NCBI RefSeq assembly: GCF_011045165.1
Contig: NZ_JAAKZI010000003.1
Location: 62,001 to 126,000 of the forward strand
DNA length: 64,000 bases
Source of the DNA: Arthrobacter silviterrae
GTDB taxonomy: Bacteria > Actinomycetota > Actinomycetes > Actinomycetales > Micrococcaceae
Direction of reading: 5' to 3'
Position numbers and translations under genes: made by a program
Notes under the pieces: model-generated
What the model saw: the letters and a program-made list of their open reading frames with translations, nothing else
What the model was told of the DNA's origin: nothing
Databases searched by the model: none
Shown here: piece by piece, positions 27,841 through 37,655 of the stretch
How the letters are laid out: each line of letters opens with the position of its first letter
Position numbering within the stretch: the first letter of the stretch is position 1

Positions 27841-28347
27841 TCAGTCCTCGCCCTCTTCGGGCGACCAGCGGCGGAAGTCCAGGGACAGGTAGAGGGCAAG
27901 GGCGGCCGAGTTGCTGGCCTCCACCCGCAGGGCCACGTCCTTTTGGCCGTCGTTGAACAGGGTGTCCATGGTGGCCAATACCAGGTCCTCGGCCAATCCT
28001 TGCCGGCGGTGGAGGCGGTCGGTGATGAGTTCAATGATAAAGGGGGCGTCGGGCGTGTCGCTGCCGATGGCTCGTTCCACGACAAGGATTGCTGCCACGA
28101 TTTTGCCGTCTTCATCCAGCGCAACATGGGAGGCGTTCGGCAGAAAATTCCCGTACTTCCCGGCCATGGAGGCCTTGATGTCTTCCAGGGCGGCTTGGAG
28201 CGATTCGCCGGCAACTCCGGGGTCATAGGCCGTGAAGTACAGTTCGCCCAGGCGGGGAAGGTCTGTTTCTTCCACCGTGCGGGAGGTTGTTTTGAGCTCG
28301 CGCTCCAACGGTGTGGTCCTGGCGATGAGGGTGACCATGTCAGTCAT
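27841..28347 (-). CDS. GNAT-family N-acetyltransferase
   Basis: A 168-residue acetyltransferase. The acetyl-CoA loop is in the RRQGLAEDLVLATMDTLF segment at about residues 113-130 (R-x-x-G-x-A pattern), followed by the NSAALALYLSLDFRRW C-terminal strand-helix that marks the GNAT fold. The ATG at 28347 is chosen for AAGGAGCG nearby; codons upstream lack a ribosome site. The substrate is unknown. It is divergent from the dnaE2 unit across about 240 bases that contain the strong palindrome described next. Confidence 0.8.
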   Translation of the reverse strand: MTDMVTLIARTTPLERELKTTSRTVEETDLPRLGELYFTAYDPGVAGESLQAALEDIKASMAGKYGNFLPNASHVALDEDGKIVAAILVVERAIGSDTPDAPFIIELITDRLHRRQGLAEDLVLATMDTLFNDGQKDVALRVEASNSAALALYLSLDFRRWSPEEGED

Positions 28348-28536
28348 GGAACGCTCCTTATAGTCGTTTTGCGCCAGCAGCGTGGTCACGCCGATGACTA
28401 TAAAGCCATGCTAGACGCCTCATGCCCTGGCAGCTATGTACATAACGCCCTGCGGCTGCTGTGAATGCCCGGCCCGGCGAGATGCTTCCCAATTGACGGC
28501 TTTCATGCCGCGTGATGTGAGCGTACACTGAATTAC

Positions 28537-28580
28537 ACTAGAATATACATTCTAGTAATTTTCGAAATCCCTGTAATAAT
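28537..28580 (+). promoter_or_regulatory. Predicted promoter of the dnaE2 unit overlapped by a strong palindrome
   Basis: A 20-bp palindrome with 8-base arms (ACTAGAAT and ATTCTAGT around ATAC) occupies 28537-28556. An extended -10-like TG-T-AATAAT is at 28572-28580, and the first ATG is nine bases further, so the transcript is probably leaderless. The palindrome would sit over the -35, as expected for a repressor operator. It does not match the actinobacterial LexA box. Confidence 0.5.
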
Positions 28581-28589
28581 GTTCCTTCC

Positions 28590-28997
28590 ATGGACCGCCC
28601 TGCGGTGCCGGAGGTGGCCGGGTTTTTTGCGGTATGGACGGAGGTGGCAGCTTGGGTGGGCACATTTAGTGACTCCGTTGAGGTGTCCCTGTCGACAGCC
28701 GGCGTGCCGCTGCACTTGCTGTGGCAGGGGCGCCGTTACACCCTGGCGGCAGAACCCCTGTGCTGGTACCAGCGGCGGAACTGGTGGGATGAGGAAACCC
28801 GGGCCGCCCGGGGGGATGGGATTGGGCTGGTGGACCGCCAAATCTGGCGGGTCCAGGTCCACCGCGACGGCGCACCCGCCGGTGCTGCCCTGACCACCTT
28901 CGACCTGGTGCGGTACCAGCCGGGGGAGCGGTGGCGCATCATCAAGGTCCATGATGCCGTGGTTGAGCTGGCGGAAGGGCAGGATTTCAGTGCCTGA
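28590..28997 (+). CDS. Small DnaE2-associated protein (DUF6504-like)
   Basis: A 135-residue soluble protein rich in Trp (eight residues), with PLHLLWQGRRYTLAAEPLCWYQRRNWWDEETRA in the centre and a strand-rich WRVQVHR...TFDLVRYQPGERWRIIKVHD end. It resembles the small DUF6504-type proteins that accompany translesion polymerase genes in actinobacteria; this family match is from memory and moderate. The ATG at 28590 has no ribosome site and lies just after a -10-like element. The stop overlaps the dnaE2 start by eight bases, so the two are translated together. Confidence 0.65.
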   Translation: MDRPAVPEVAGFFAVWTEVAAWVGTFSDSVEVSLSTAGVPLHLLWQGRRYTLAAEPLCWYQRRNWWDEETRAARGDGIGLVDRQIWRVQVHRDGAPAGAALTTFDLVRYQPGERWRIIKVHDAVVELAEGQDFSA

Positions 28998-31900
28998 GAA
29001 CCGGCATAAATTCGTACACCTCCATGCGGCCTCCGCTTACAGCGCCCACTACGGTGTTTCCTGGCCGGTCGATCTGGTGGAGGCTGCGGCCGCGGACGGA
29101 GCAGATGCACTGGCCATCACTGACCGGGACGGGCTGTATGGGGTGGTCAAGCATGTCAAGGCCTGCATGGCCTCCGGGATCGATCCGCTGCTGGGCGTGG
29201 ACCTGGCCATCGTGGAACCAGGCGGGCTGGAACAGGCCGGGCAAGGCCTTGGGGGCCCGCCGGGACCGCGGCTGGCCCCACAGCCTGGCCAACGCCAGGG
29301 ACCGGGTCCGGAGCAGGACGGCCGCGGGCTGGTGGAGTGTGGCCGGGTGGCCATTTTGGCGCATGGGGGCAGGGACCTGCCCGCCGGTGCCGGCTATGCC
29401 GCCCTGTGCCGGCTGGTGTCCTCAGCCCACTCCCGGCCCAGGGGACCCGTTGGGCTCACCATGGCGCAACTGGCGGCCGGGGTGCTGGATCCGGAAACCG
29501 GTGAACCGGCCTTGACAGTCCTGCTTGGCCCCTTTTCCAATGTGGGCCTTGCCATGGCCGGACGCAGGTATCTCCTGCCGCGCACCAAGTTTCAGGCCTG
29601 GGCGGCAATCATGCCCGCCGGCAGCATGGCGGTGGAAATTGTCAGCCACTTCAGCGAACCTGGCACCGCCCTGAGCACCACCCACGCGGTGCGCATGCTG
29701 AAGCTGGCCGAGGAATTCGGCGTGCCGGCGGTGCTGGCCAATGCCGTGCGCTACTGCACCCGGGACGACGCCCCCACGGCTGATGTTCTTGACGCGGCCC
29801 GGGCCATCGCCCCCATGCGGCGTGCGCCGGACCTGCAGCCCACCGGACAGGGCTGGCTCAAGGGCGCCACGGACATGCATGCCATGGTTCGTGAAATCGG
29901 ACGCCAGGGTGGCTTCGGCGCACGGGAGCTTTCCCTCCTGTGGGCCAATACGCACCAGCTGGCGGACAAGTGCCGCCTCGATCCGGTCCATGACCTCGGC
30001 TGGAAACAACCCAGCACCCCTGAACCCGGCGTGCTGGGGCTGGCGCAGCCGGCGGAGCGCGAACTCTGGCAGCGGGTTGACGCCGGGCTGGGCTGGCGCT
30101 TCCCCGGGCTGCAGGGCGGACGGCTGGCCGCTGTGCGGGACCGGCTGACCCGGGAGATGGAAACCATCAACGAACTGGGGTTTGCCTCCTACTTCCTGAC
30201 AGTCGCGGAAGTCTCCGAAATGATCCGCACCATGGGGGTGCGCCGGGCTGCCCGGGGCTCCGGGGCGTCGTCGCTGGTCAACTACCTGCTGGGGATCAGC
30301 GCCGTGGACCCCATCGCCAACGGGCTCTTGTTTGAACGATTCCTCTCCCGTGACCGCTCCACCCTGCCGGACATCGACCTGGACGTCGAAAGCGCCGAAC
30401 GGCATGCCGTGTACCGGCGCATCTTTGAACGCTTTGGTTCCCAGCGGGTGACCTTGATGAGCATGCAAAACGCCTACCGGGCCCGGGGTGCCGTGCGGGA
30501 CGCCGGACTGGCCCTGGGGATGGAGCAGGAGGACGTTGACGGGATCGCCAAGCAGCTGTGGCGGTTCTCGGCCAGTTCCTTCCGGGAAGCCCTGGCGGAA
30601 AAACCCGAGCTGCGTGACTTTGCCGCCAGGGTCGAGCAATCCCGGCGTGAAAACTCACTGCCCGAGCATTCCCTGGATGACCGGCCCCCGAAAGGAGGCG
30701 CCCAGCTGGACATGCTCGTGGACCTGACCGAAAGGCTGGACCGCCTGCCCCGGCACATCTCCATGCACCCGTGCGGGGTGATCCTGGGGGACTCCACACT
30801 GCTGAACCGCACCCCGGTGCAGCCCAGCGGGCTGGGCCTGCCCATGAGCCAGTTCGACAAACATGACATGGACGCCATGGGCATGCTCAAGCTCGATGTC
30901 CTGGGGGTGCGCATGCAAAGTGCCATGGCATACGCCGTGCGCGAAGTCATCCGCCTGCACCCTTCCAAGGAGGAGGTGGTCGCCGCCGGCAAACACCCGG
31001 TGGACAGCAATGGGCAGGGACCGGCCTATGTGGGGGAGGACGGAACCATTGACCTGGACGCCGTCCCGCTCGACGACGAACCCACCTACGAACTGATCCG
31101 CAGCACACACACCCTGGGGTGCTTCCAGATCGAGTCCCCGGGCCAGCGCGAACTGGTGGGCAAAATGGCGCCGGCCGAATTCAATGACCTGATCATCGAC
31201 ATCTCGCTGTTCCGCCCCGGCCCCATGAAGTCCAACATGGTGAAGCCGTTCCTGGAAAACAGGGCCGGGTTCACCCCGGCACACTACGCCCATCCGGACC
31301 TGATGCCGGCCCTGGCCGAAACCCATGGGGTGACTGTTTTCCATGAACAGGTGTTGCGGACCCTCCACATCATGACCGGCTGCACCCTTTCACAGGCCGA
31401 CGAGTACCGCCGCAAACTGGGGAACCCCTCGCAGGAGCCTGCCGTGGAAGAGTTCTTTCGGAATGCCACCCGGAAACGCCGCTACAGCCCGGACGTCATT
31501 GAGGAGGTGTGGGGCACGCTGAAGGCCTTTGGCAGTTTTGGTTTTTGCAAGGCACATGGGGCGGCCTTCGCCATGCCCACCTACCAGTCGGCCTGGCTGA
31601 AGGCGCACCATCCGGCGGAATTCCTGGCGGGGCTGTGGGAACACGATCCCGGAATGTACCCGCGGCGGCTGCTGGTGGCCGAGGCAAGGCGCATGGGCAT
31701 CCCCATCCTGCCACTGGACATCAATGCCAGCACCGGGCATTACCGGGCTGAACGTTTGGCAGCCGCGGAAGGGCCAGTGACGGGCATCCGGTTGAGCCTG
31801 TCGGACATTTATGGGCTTTCCGGCACTGAACTCAAGCGCATTGTGGCCGGCCAGCCCTATGACTCGCTGGCAGACCTCCGCGACCGTGCCAGGGTGTCCC

Positions 31901-32625
31901 GGCCCATCCTCAAGCGGCTGGCGCAGCTGGGCGCCCTGGATTCCCTGCAGCGTGAAGCCCAAAAAGGGAGCGGCAACACCGCCAACCGCGCCGACCTCAT
32001 TGCCCACGTGAACAGCCTGCCTGCGGCCAGGCAGACAAGGCGCAGCGAGCCCATGGAGGGGCAGCTGCACCTGCCGCTGGGGGAGCTGGAACTGGGCACC
32101 CTTGCCGCGGAACTGCCTGCCCCCACCCTGGCGGAGACGGTGCGGACGGAGCTGGACCTGCTCTCCCTGGATGCCAGCGCCCACCTGATGGACAGCCATG
32201 CGGCGTTGCTGAAGGAGCTGGGGGTGACAAAGTCGGACCAGCTGCTGGGCTTGCGCAACAACACCGAGGTGCTGGTCGCCGGGGTGCGGGTGGCCACCCA
32301 AACTCCGCCCATGCGCGGGGGGAAGCGGGTGGTGTTCATCAGCATCGACGACGGCACCGGCTGTGTGGACGCCACCTTTTTCACGGAGGCGCAGGAAAAG
32401 TCAGGCCCGCTGCTGTTTGGCACCCGGCTGCTGCTGATCCGCGGCCTGACCCGGCGGACGGGCCCGCGCGGCATCAGCCTGCAGGCGCTGGAGGCCTGGG
32501 ACCTGGCCGAGCTGCCCTCACTGCCCCTCCCGCAGCCGGTGTTGGTTGGGGCAGCAGCAAACCGATACGATCAAGGAGGCCCCCAGCACCCCCCGTATGT
32601 TGCCGGGACTTATGGCCGGACATGA
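28990..32625 (+). CDS. dnaE2: Error-prone DNA polymerase III alpha subunit DnaE2
   Basis: A 1211-residue C-family polymerase that performs translesion synthesis after DNA damage. The N-terminal PHP domain starts at FVHLHAASAYSAHYG and ITDRDGLYGVVKHVKA; the catalytic aspartates lie in LPDIDLDVES (about residue 465) and KLDVLGV (about 637); the helix-hairpin-helix and OB-fold parts follow, the latter near FISIDDGTGCVDATFF. A Gly/Pro/Gln-rich insert in the PHP domain (about residues 80-118) and a Pro-rich C-terminal tail make it longer than most DnaE2. The GTG at 28990 has AGGGCAGGA upstream and overlaps the preceding stop. No imuA or imuB is adjacent. Confidence 0.92.
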   Translation: MPENRHKFVHLHAASAYSAHYGVSWPVDLVEAAAADGADALAITDRDGLYGVVKHVKACMASGIDPLLGVDLAIVEPGGLEQAGQGLGGPPGPRLAPQPGQRQGPGPEQDGRGLVECGRVAILAHGGRDLPAGAGYAALCRLVSSAHSRPRGPVGLTMAQLAAGVLDPETGEPALTVLLGPFSNVGLAMAGRRYLLPRTKFQAWAAIMPAGSMAVEIVSHFSEPGTALSTTHAVRMLKLAEEFGVPAVLANAVRYCTRDDAPTADVLDAARAIAPMRRAPDLQPTGQGWLKGATDMHAMVREIGRQGGFGARELSLLWANTHQLADKCRLDPVHDLGWKQPSTPEPGVLGLAQPAERELWQRVDAGLGWRFPGLQGGRLAAVRDRLTREMETINELGFASYFLTVAEVSEMIRTMGVRRAARGSGASSLVNYLLGISAVDPIANGLLFERFLSRDRSTLPDIDLDVESAERHAVYRRIFERFGSQRVTLMSMQNAYRARGAVRDAGLALGMEQEDVDGIAKQLWRFSASSFREALAEKPELRDFAARVEQSRRENSLPEHSLDDRPPKGGAQLDMLVDLTERLDRLPRHISMHPCGVILGDSTLLNRTPVQPSGLGLPMSQFDKHDMDAMGMLKLDVLGVRMQSAMAYAVREVIRLHPSKEEVVAAGKHPVDSNGQGPAYVGEDGTIDLDAVPLDDEPTYELIRSTHTLGCFQIESPGQRELVGKMAPAEFNDLIIDISLFRPGPMKSNMVKPFLENRAGFTPAHYAHPDLMPALAETHGVTVFHEQVLRTLHIMTGCTLSQADEYRRKLGNPSQEPAVEEFFRNATRKRRYSPDVIEEVWGTLKAFGSFGFCKAHGAAFAMPTYQSAWLKAHHPAEFLAGLWEHDPGMYPRRLLVAEARRMGIPILPLDINASTGHYRAERLAAAEGPVTGIRLSLSDIYGLSGTELKRIVAGQPYDSLADLRDRARVSRPILKRLAQLGALDSLQREAQKGSGNTANRADLIAHVNSLPAARQTRRSEPMEGQLHLPLGELELGTLAAELPAPTLAETVRTELDLLSLDASAHLMDSHAALLKELGVTKSDQLLGLRNNTEVLVAGVRVATQTPPMRGGKRVVFISIDDGTGCVDATFFTEAQEKSGPLLFGTRLLLIRGLTRRTGPRGISLQALEAWDLAELPSLPLPQPVLVGAAANRYDQGGPQHPPYVAGTYGRT

Positions 32626-32643
32626 CGAATCAAGGAGTTACAC

Positions 32644-34653
32644 GTGCCAGTGGATACGCAGATCACCATCAATGTCGACGGCGAGACGACGACGGTGGCC
32701 ACCGGCACCACCGGCGCCGAGCTGTTCTTTGAACGCCGCGACGTCGTCGTCGCCCGGGTCAACGGGGTCCTGACGGACCTGGACAGCCCCCTCGAGGAGG
32801 GCGCCGCCGTCGAGCCCGTCACCTTGGACTCCCCGGACGGGCTGAACGTGCTTCGCCACTCCACCGCCCACGTCATGGCCCAGGCCGTGCAGCAGCTGCG
32901 CCCGGATGCCAAGCTGGGCATCGGCCCGTACATCACGGACGGCTTTTACTTCGACTTTGACGTGGCCGAGCCCTTCACGCCCGAGGACCTGAAGACGCTG
33001 GAGAAGATGATGCAGAAGATCATCAACCAGAACCAAAAGTTCGCCCGCCGCGTGGTTTCCGAGGACGAGGCCCGCGAGGCCATGGCCAACGAGCCCTACA
33101 AGCTGGAGCTGCTGGGCAAAAAGTCCGACGCCGACACGGCCGGCGAGGGCGTCAATGTTGAGGTGGGTGCCGGGGACATCACCATCTATGCCAACATCGA
33201 CCGCAAGAGCGGTGAGGAAGTGTGGTGCGACCTCTGCCGCGGCCCGCACCTGCCCAACACCAAGCTGATCTCCAACGCCTTCGCGCTGACCCGCAGCTCG
33301 GCAGCCTACTGGCTGGGCAACCAGAAAAACCAGCAGCTGCAGCGGATCTACGGCACGGCCTGGCCCACCAAGGACGCCCTGAAGGCATACCAGGAGCGCA
33401 TTGCCGAGGCCGAGCGCCGCGACCACCGCAAGCTGGGCGTGGAACTCGACCTGTTCTCCTTCCCGGACGAGCTGGGTTCCGGCCTGCCGGTCTTCCACCC
33501 CAAGGGCGGAATCATCCGCAAGGAGATGGAGGACTACTCCCGCAAGCGCCACGTCGAGGCCGGCTACGAGTTCGTGTACACCCCGCACATCACCAAGGCC
33601 AACCTGTATGAGGTTTCCGGCCACCTGGACTGGTACCGGGACGGCATGTTCCCCCCGATGCACGTTGATGCGGAGATTGGTGAGGACGGCGAGGTCCGCA
33701 AGCCCGGCCAGGACTACTACCTCAAGCCCATGAACTGCCCCATGCACAACCTGATCTTCCGCTCCCGCGGACGCTCCTACCGGGAGCTGCCGCTGCGCCT
33801 GTTCGAGTTCGGCTCGGTGTACCGCTATGAGAAGTCCGGGGTGATCCACGGGCTGACGCGCGTGCGCGGCATGACACAGGACGACGCACACATCTACTGC
33901 ACCAAGGAGCAGATGAAGGATGAGCTCACCAACACGCTGAACTTTGTGCTGTCGCTGCTCAAGGACTACGGCCTGAACGACTTTTACCTGGAACTGTCCA
34001 CGAAGGACCCGGAAAAGTTTGTCGGCTCCGATGACGTGTGGGAAGAAGCCACCGCCACGCTGGCCGAGGTCGCCACGGCGTCGGGGCTGGAGCTCGTGGC
34101 CGATCCCGGCGGCGCCGCCTTCTACGGCCCGAAGATCTCCGTGCAGGCCAAGGACGCGCTGGGCCGCACCTGGCAGATGTCCACCATCCAGCTGGACTTC
34201 AACCTCCCCGAGCGCTTTGAACTGGAATACCAGGCGGCCGACGGCACGCGCCAGCGCCCCGTCATGATCCACCGGGCCCTGTTCGGCTCCGTGGAACGGT
34301 TCATGGGCGTGCTGACCGAACACTATGCGGGGGCCTTCCCGGCCTGGCTCTCACCGGTTCAGGTGGTGGCCATCCCCGTGGCCGAGGCGTTCAACGACTA
34401 CATGTTCGACGTCGTTGCGCAGCTTAAGAAGGAAGGCATCCGCGCCGAGGTGGACGTCTCCAGCGACAGGTTCCCGAAGAAGATCCGCACGGCCAGCAAG
34501 GACAAGGTCCCGTTTGTGCTGATCGCCGGAGGGGACGACGCCGACGCGAAGGCAGTCTCCTTCCGCTTCCGCGACGGCAGCCAGGACAACGGCGTGCCCG
34601 TTGAAGAGGCCGTGGCCAGGATTGTCGAAGCAGTCAGGAACCGCACGGCGTGA
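32644..34653 (+). CDS. thrS: Threonine-tRNA ligase
   Basis: A 669-residue class II synthetase with the full bacterial layout: TGS domain (residues 1-65), editing domain with H-x3-H (HSTAHVM) and CRGPHLP, catalytic domain from about 245 with the zinc-binding Cys in MNCPMHNL, motif 2 [23 protein letters not shown] and motif 3 [15 protein letters not shown], then the anticodon-binding domain after [14 protein letters not shown]. The GTG at 32644 has AAGGAG eight bases upstream. It lies 18 bases after dnaE2 and overlaps the HIT gene (GTGA). No T-box leader is present. Confidence 0.96.
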   Translation: MPVDTQITINVDGETTTVATGTTGAELFFERRDVVVARVNGVLTDLDSPLEEGAAVEPVTLDSPDGLNVLRHSTAHVMAQAVQQLRPDAKLGIGPYITDGFYFDFDVAEPFTPEDLKTLEKMMQKIINQNQKFARRVVSEDEAREAMANEPYKLELLGKKSDADTAGEGVNVEVGAGDITIYANIDRKSGEEVWCDLCRGPHLPNTKLISNAFALTRSSAAYWLGNQKNQQLQRIYGTAWPTKDALKAYQERIAEAERRDHRKLGVELDLFSFPDELGSGLPVFHPKGGIIRKEMEDYSRKRHVEAGYEFVYTPHITKANLYEVSGHLDWYRDGMFPPMHVDAEIGEDGEVRKPGQDYYLKPMNCPMHNLIFRSRGRSYRELPLRLFEFGSVYRYEKSGVIHGLTRVRGMTQDDAHIYCTKEQMKDELTNTLNFVLSLLKDYGLNDFYLELSTKDPEKFVGSDDVWEEATATLAEVATASGLELVADPGGAAFYGPKISVQAKDALGRTWQMSTIQLDFNLPERFELEYQAADGTRQRPVMIHRALFGSVERFMGVLTEHYAGAFPAWLSPVQVVAIPVAEAFNDYMFDVVAQLKKEGIRAEVDVSSDRFPKKIRTASKDKVPFVLIAGGDDADAKAVSFRFRDGSQDNGVPVEEAVARIVEAVRNRTA

Positions 34654-35219
34654 GCGAACAGGGTGTGGCGTCCATGCAGGACGACTTTGAGCTTCCGGGA
34701 GTCCCTGATGCCTTTCAGCGGCTGTGGACGCCGCACCGGCTCGCCTATGTCAAGGGCGGGCAGGAACAGGTCACCGGTTCGCACAACTGCCCGTTCTGCG
34801 AGGCCCCGGGACGGTCGGACGCCGAATCCCTCATTGTCCACCGCGGGGAGCTGGCGTATGTGGTGCTGAACCTGTTTCCGTACAACCCGGGGCACCTGCT
34901 CGTCTGCCCCTACCGCCATGTCCCCGACTACACGGACCTGACGGTGGAGGAGACTGCCGAGTTTGCGGCCCTCTCCCAGCAGGCCATGCGCGTGCTGCGG
35001 GCCGTATCGGGCCCTTCCGGCTTCAACCTGGGCATGAACCAGGGGGTTACGGGCGGGGCTGGAATCGCAGCCCACCTGCACCAGCACATTGTTCCGCGCT
35101 GGGGCGGGGACGGAAACTTCCTGCCGATCATTGCCGGCACCAAGGCCATCACGCAGACGCTCGGCGACGTCCGCAGCCAGGTTGCGGCCGCCTGGGATAC
35201 GGTTGAACAGGGAGCTTAG
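34650..35219 (+). CDS. HIT-domain nucleotide phosphorylase/hydrolase
   Basis: A 189-residue HIT protein with the catalytic histidine triad HLHQHIV at about residues 142-148, an N-terminal zinc-type C-P-F-C pair and the [22 protein letters not shown] core. The orthologue in M. tuberculosis next to thrS (Rv2613c) is an AP4A phosphorylase, so the same activity is likely. The GTG start overlaps the thrS stop in GTGA; an internal ATG at 34674 is an alternative start. It is followed by pgsA after 26 bases. Confidence 0.9.
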   Translation: MSEQGVASMQDDFELPGVPDAFQRLWTPHRLAYVKGGQEQVTGSHNCPFCEAPGRSDAESLIVHRGELAYVVLNLFPYNPGHLLVCPYRHVPDYTDLTVEETAEFAALSQQAMRVLRAVSGPSGFNLGMNQGVTGGAGIAAHLHQHIVPRWGGDGNFLPIIAGTKAITQTLGDVRSQVAAAWDTVEQGA

Positions 35220-35245
35220 GACTAGAAGTTGAATAAGGTTATCCA

Positions 35246-35872
35246 ATGCTGAACAAGTATGCCCGCGCGCTATTCGCAGCCATCTTCACCCCGGTTGCCG
35301 CCTTGCTGGTGCGCCTGAAAGTTTCCCCCGACGCCGTCACGATCATCGGCACGCTGGGCGTGGCCGGCGGGGCACTTGTCGGCTACCCCCTGGGCCAGCT
35401 GTTCTGGGGCACCGTGGTGATCACCGTTTTCGTCTTTTCCGACATTATTGACGGACTCATGGCCCGGATGACGGGCCGCACCGGCACGTGGGGGGCGTTT
35501 CTGGATTCCACCCTTGACCGCGTGGGCGACGGCGCAGTCTTTGCCGGCATCGTGATTTGGTTCTACACCGGCGGACACAACAGCTTCATCGCCGCCATGG
35601 CCCTGACCTGCCTGGTGCTCGGCTCCATCGTCTCCTACGCCAAGGCCCGTGCCGAGGGGCTGGGCATGAGCGCCAATGTCGGCATTGCCGAGCGCTCCGA
35701 CCGCCTCGTGGTGGTCCTCGTGGCGACCGGGCTGGTAGGCCTGGGCATCCCCGAAGCCGTGCTCGCCGTCGTGCTTGTCCTCCTGGCCGTTGCCAGCCTG
35801 GTGACCATTTTCCAGCGGGTGGGCACGGTCCGCCGCCAGGCCCTCCACGACAGCCAACCCGCCGGGAAGTAA
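35246..35872 (+). CDS. pgsA: CDP-alcohol phosphatidyltransferase, probably phosphatidylinositol phosphate synthase
   Basis: A 208-residue membrane enzyme with about six helices. The complete CDP-alcohol phosphotransferase motif D-x2-D-G-x2-A-R-x8-G-x3-D-x3-D runs from Asp66 to Asp91 (DIIDGLMAR...GAFLDSTLD). Its position after thrS and the HIT gene equals that of pgsA1 of M. tuberculosis, which makes phosphatidylinositol phosphate from CDP-diacylglycerol and inositol phosphate. The ATG at 35246 has AAGGTT upstream. The acyltransferase and PimA mannosyltransferase genes that follow pgsA1 in mycobacteria are missing here. Confidence 0.88.
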   Translation: MLNKYARALFAAIFTPVAALLVRLKVSPDAVTIIGTLGVAGGALVGYPLGQLFWGTVVITVFVFSDIIDGLMARMTGRTGTWGAFLDSTLDRVGDGAVFAGIVIWFYTGGHNSFIAAMALTCLVLGSIVSYAKARAEGLGMSANVGIAERSDRLVVVLVATGLVGLGIPEAVLAVVLVLLAVASLVTIFQRVGTVRRQALHDSQPAGK

Positions 35873-35980
35873 CGCCGGTTTCAGCCCCCGGGGTTTCCGG
35901 GAATAGAATGGGCGTACCCGTGCGGCGGAACCCGATCGCCGGCAAGCCAACTTTTTTCGTTCCTTCCCAGAGGGGTTTTT

Positions 35981-36883
35981 GTGTCTACAAGCGATGTATC
36001 AGCGGTGACTGGCAGCAGCCGGGTCAAGCGTGGAATGGCCGAGATGCTCAAGGGCGGCGTCATCATGGACGTGGTCAACGTTGAGCAGGCCAAGATTGCC
36101 GAGGATGCCGGCGCCGTTGCCGTCATGGCCTTGGAGCGTGTGCCGGCCGACATCCGCGCCCAGGGCGGCGTGTCCCGTGCCAGCGACCCGGACATGATTG
36201 ACGCGATCATTGCCGCTGTGTCCATTCCCGTCATGGCCAAGGCCCGGATCGGCCACTTTGTTGAGGCCCAGGTCCTGGAGTCCCTCGGGGTGGACTACGT
36301 GGACGAGTCCGAGGTCCTGACCCCGGCCGACTACGAGCACCACATCGACAAGTGGAACTTCAAGGTTCCCTTTGTCTGCGGCGCCACCAACCTCGGCGAG
36401 GCGCTGCGCCGCATTAATGAGGGCGCGGCCATGATCCGCTCCAAGGGCGAGGCCGGCACCGGTGACGTCTCCAACGCCACGGGCCACATGCGCAAGATCC
36501 GGGCCCAGATAGCCAAGCTGGCGGCCCTGCCGGAGGACGAGCTGTACGTTGCCGCGAAGGAACTGGCAGCCCCGTATGAGCTGGTGAAGGAAGTTGCCGC
36601 GAGCGGCAAGCTGCCCGTGGTCCTGTTCACCGCCGGCGGCATCGCCACCCCGGCCGACGCCGCCATGATGATGCAGCTCGGCGCCGACGGCGTGTTTGTC
36701 GGCTCCGGCATCTTCAAGTCCGGCAACCCGGCCCAGCGCGCCGCCGCCGTGGTGAAGGCCACCACCTTCTTCGACGACGCCAAGGTCATCGCGGACGTTT
36801 CCCGCGGCCTGGGAGAGGCCATGGTCGGCATCAACGTCGCCGACATCCCCGAGCCGCACCGCCTCGCCGAGCGCGGCTGGTAA
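35981..36883 (+). CDS. pdxS: Pyridoxal 5'-phosphate synthase, lyase subunit
   Basis: A 300-residue PdxS that makes PLP from ribose 5-phosphate, glyceraldehyde 3-phosphate and ammonia supplied by PdxT. The family blocks [37 protein letters not shown], the catalytic Lys regions [11 protein letters not shown] and [10 protein letters not shown], and the phosphate-binding [16 protein letters not shown] are present. The GTG at 35981 has AGAGGGG upstream. Its partner pdxT lies 3.6 kb downstream, beyond two opposite-strand genes. Confidence 0.96.
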   Translation: MSTSDVSAVTGSSRVKRGMAEMLKGGVIMDVVNVEQAKIAEDAGAVAVMALERVPADIRAQGGVSRASDPDMIDAIIAAVSIPVMAKARIGHFVEAQVLESLGVDYVDESEVLTPADYEHHIDKWNFKVPFVCGATNLGEALRRINEGAAMIRSKGEAGTGDVSNATGHMRKIRAQIAKLAALPEDELYVAAKELAAPYELVKEVAASGKLPVVLFTAGGIATPADAAMMMQLGADGVFVGSGIFKSGNPAQRAAAVVKATTFFDDAKVIADVSRGLGEAMVGINVADIPEPHRLAERGW

Positions 36884-36902
36884 CACCCAAGCCGCCGGTT
36901 GA

Positions 36903-36938
36903 CGGGCCTGTCGGAACCCCAGGGTTTCGGCAGGCCCG
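36903..36938. terminator. Hairpin between convergent pdxS and GNAT genes
   Basis: Arms 36903-36918 and 36923-36938 pair along 16 positions (two wobble pairs) with a four-base loop. No clear T run follows on either strand, but the place between two stops fits a shared terminator. Confidence 0.6.
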
Positions 36939-36958
36939 ACGGCGTTAACCCGCGTCCC

Positions 36959-37630
36959 CTAATGGGGCAGGTGGTGCCACCAGGTCTGGCCCTTGCCAAC
37001 GAGCTCAAAGCCGCGCGTCCGGTACAGGCGCTGCCCTTCCGGGGTGGCGTTGAGCAGCAGGTGCTCAGCACCGGCAATGGCGGCCGTCACGGCCAGCCTG
37101 TCCAGGAGTGCCGTGCCCAGGCCTGTGCGCCGGTGGTCCAGCGCGACTTCCATGTCATAGATGCCGGCCAAGTGCTTGCCGCCTTGCTCCGGGGGCATGA
37201 AGGCATATGCGCGGCCGGCCCATTCGCCGCCCAACCGTGCAGTGGCGAGCCACGCCTGGTTCTCCGCCACGCAGGTGAGAGTGACACGTTCATCCGCAGG
37301 CCCCTCGGCAGGAATTCCCGCGTCCACGGGCGCCGTCATCCACCACGGCTGCCAGCCGCGCTCAAAGCGGTGACGGGGAAGAATGCCCTCGCGAACGGCG
37401 GCATTCAACCAGATTCCCACGGTGGCGGCCCCGCGCCGCCGGGCCTCCGCCATGGCCGGCAGCAAGCCGGATTCGGTGATCTCCGTAGGAAACAGGCACA
37501 GCATTTCCCGGGTTTCCGGCAGCCACACCCATTCCATGCGGTGGGTGGAAAATGACCTCCCGCCCGTTGCCTCCGCCAGGGCCTTGAACCAGGCATGCTG
37601 GGTCCGCTGGCAATCGGCAATCGTGACCAT
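36959..37630 (-). CDS. GNAT-family N-acetyltransferase
   Basis: A 223-residue protein with a C-terminal GNAT domain: MEVALDHRRTGLGTALLDRL gives the acetyl-CoA loop (R-R-x-G-x-G-x-A variant R-R-T-G-L-G-T-A) at about residues 160-178, and NATPEGQRLYRTRGFELVG closes the fold. The first 110 residues, rich in Trp and Arg, form an extra N-terminal half that could be a degenerate second GNAT unit. The ATG at 37630 is 25 bases after the asnB stop on the same strand, so both are probably cotranscribed. The substrate is unknown. Confidence 0.78.
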   Translation of the reverse strand: MVTIADCQRTQHAWFKALAEATGGRSFSTHRMEWVWLPETREMLCLFPTEITESGLLPAMAEARRRGAATVGIWLNAAVREGILPRHRFERGWQPWWMTAPVDAGIPAEGPADERVTLTCVAENQAWLATARLGGEWAGRAYAFMPPEQGGKHLAGIYDMEVALDHRRTGLGTALLDRLAVTAAIAGAEHLLLNATPEGQRLYRTRGFELVGKGQTWWHHLPH

Positions 37631-37655
37631 GGGATTCCTTCACTGCGGCAGGCGG

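Noticed and set aside
28390-28589. LexA box upstream of dnaE2
   Set aside because: Only TTCGAA at 28561-28566 resembles a half-site; the spacing and second half are missing.
32638-34323. Open frame of 561 codons on the minus strand
   Set aside because: It is antisense to thrS, is low in complexity and has no motif.
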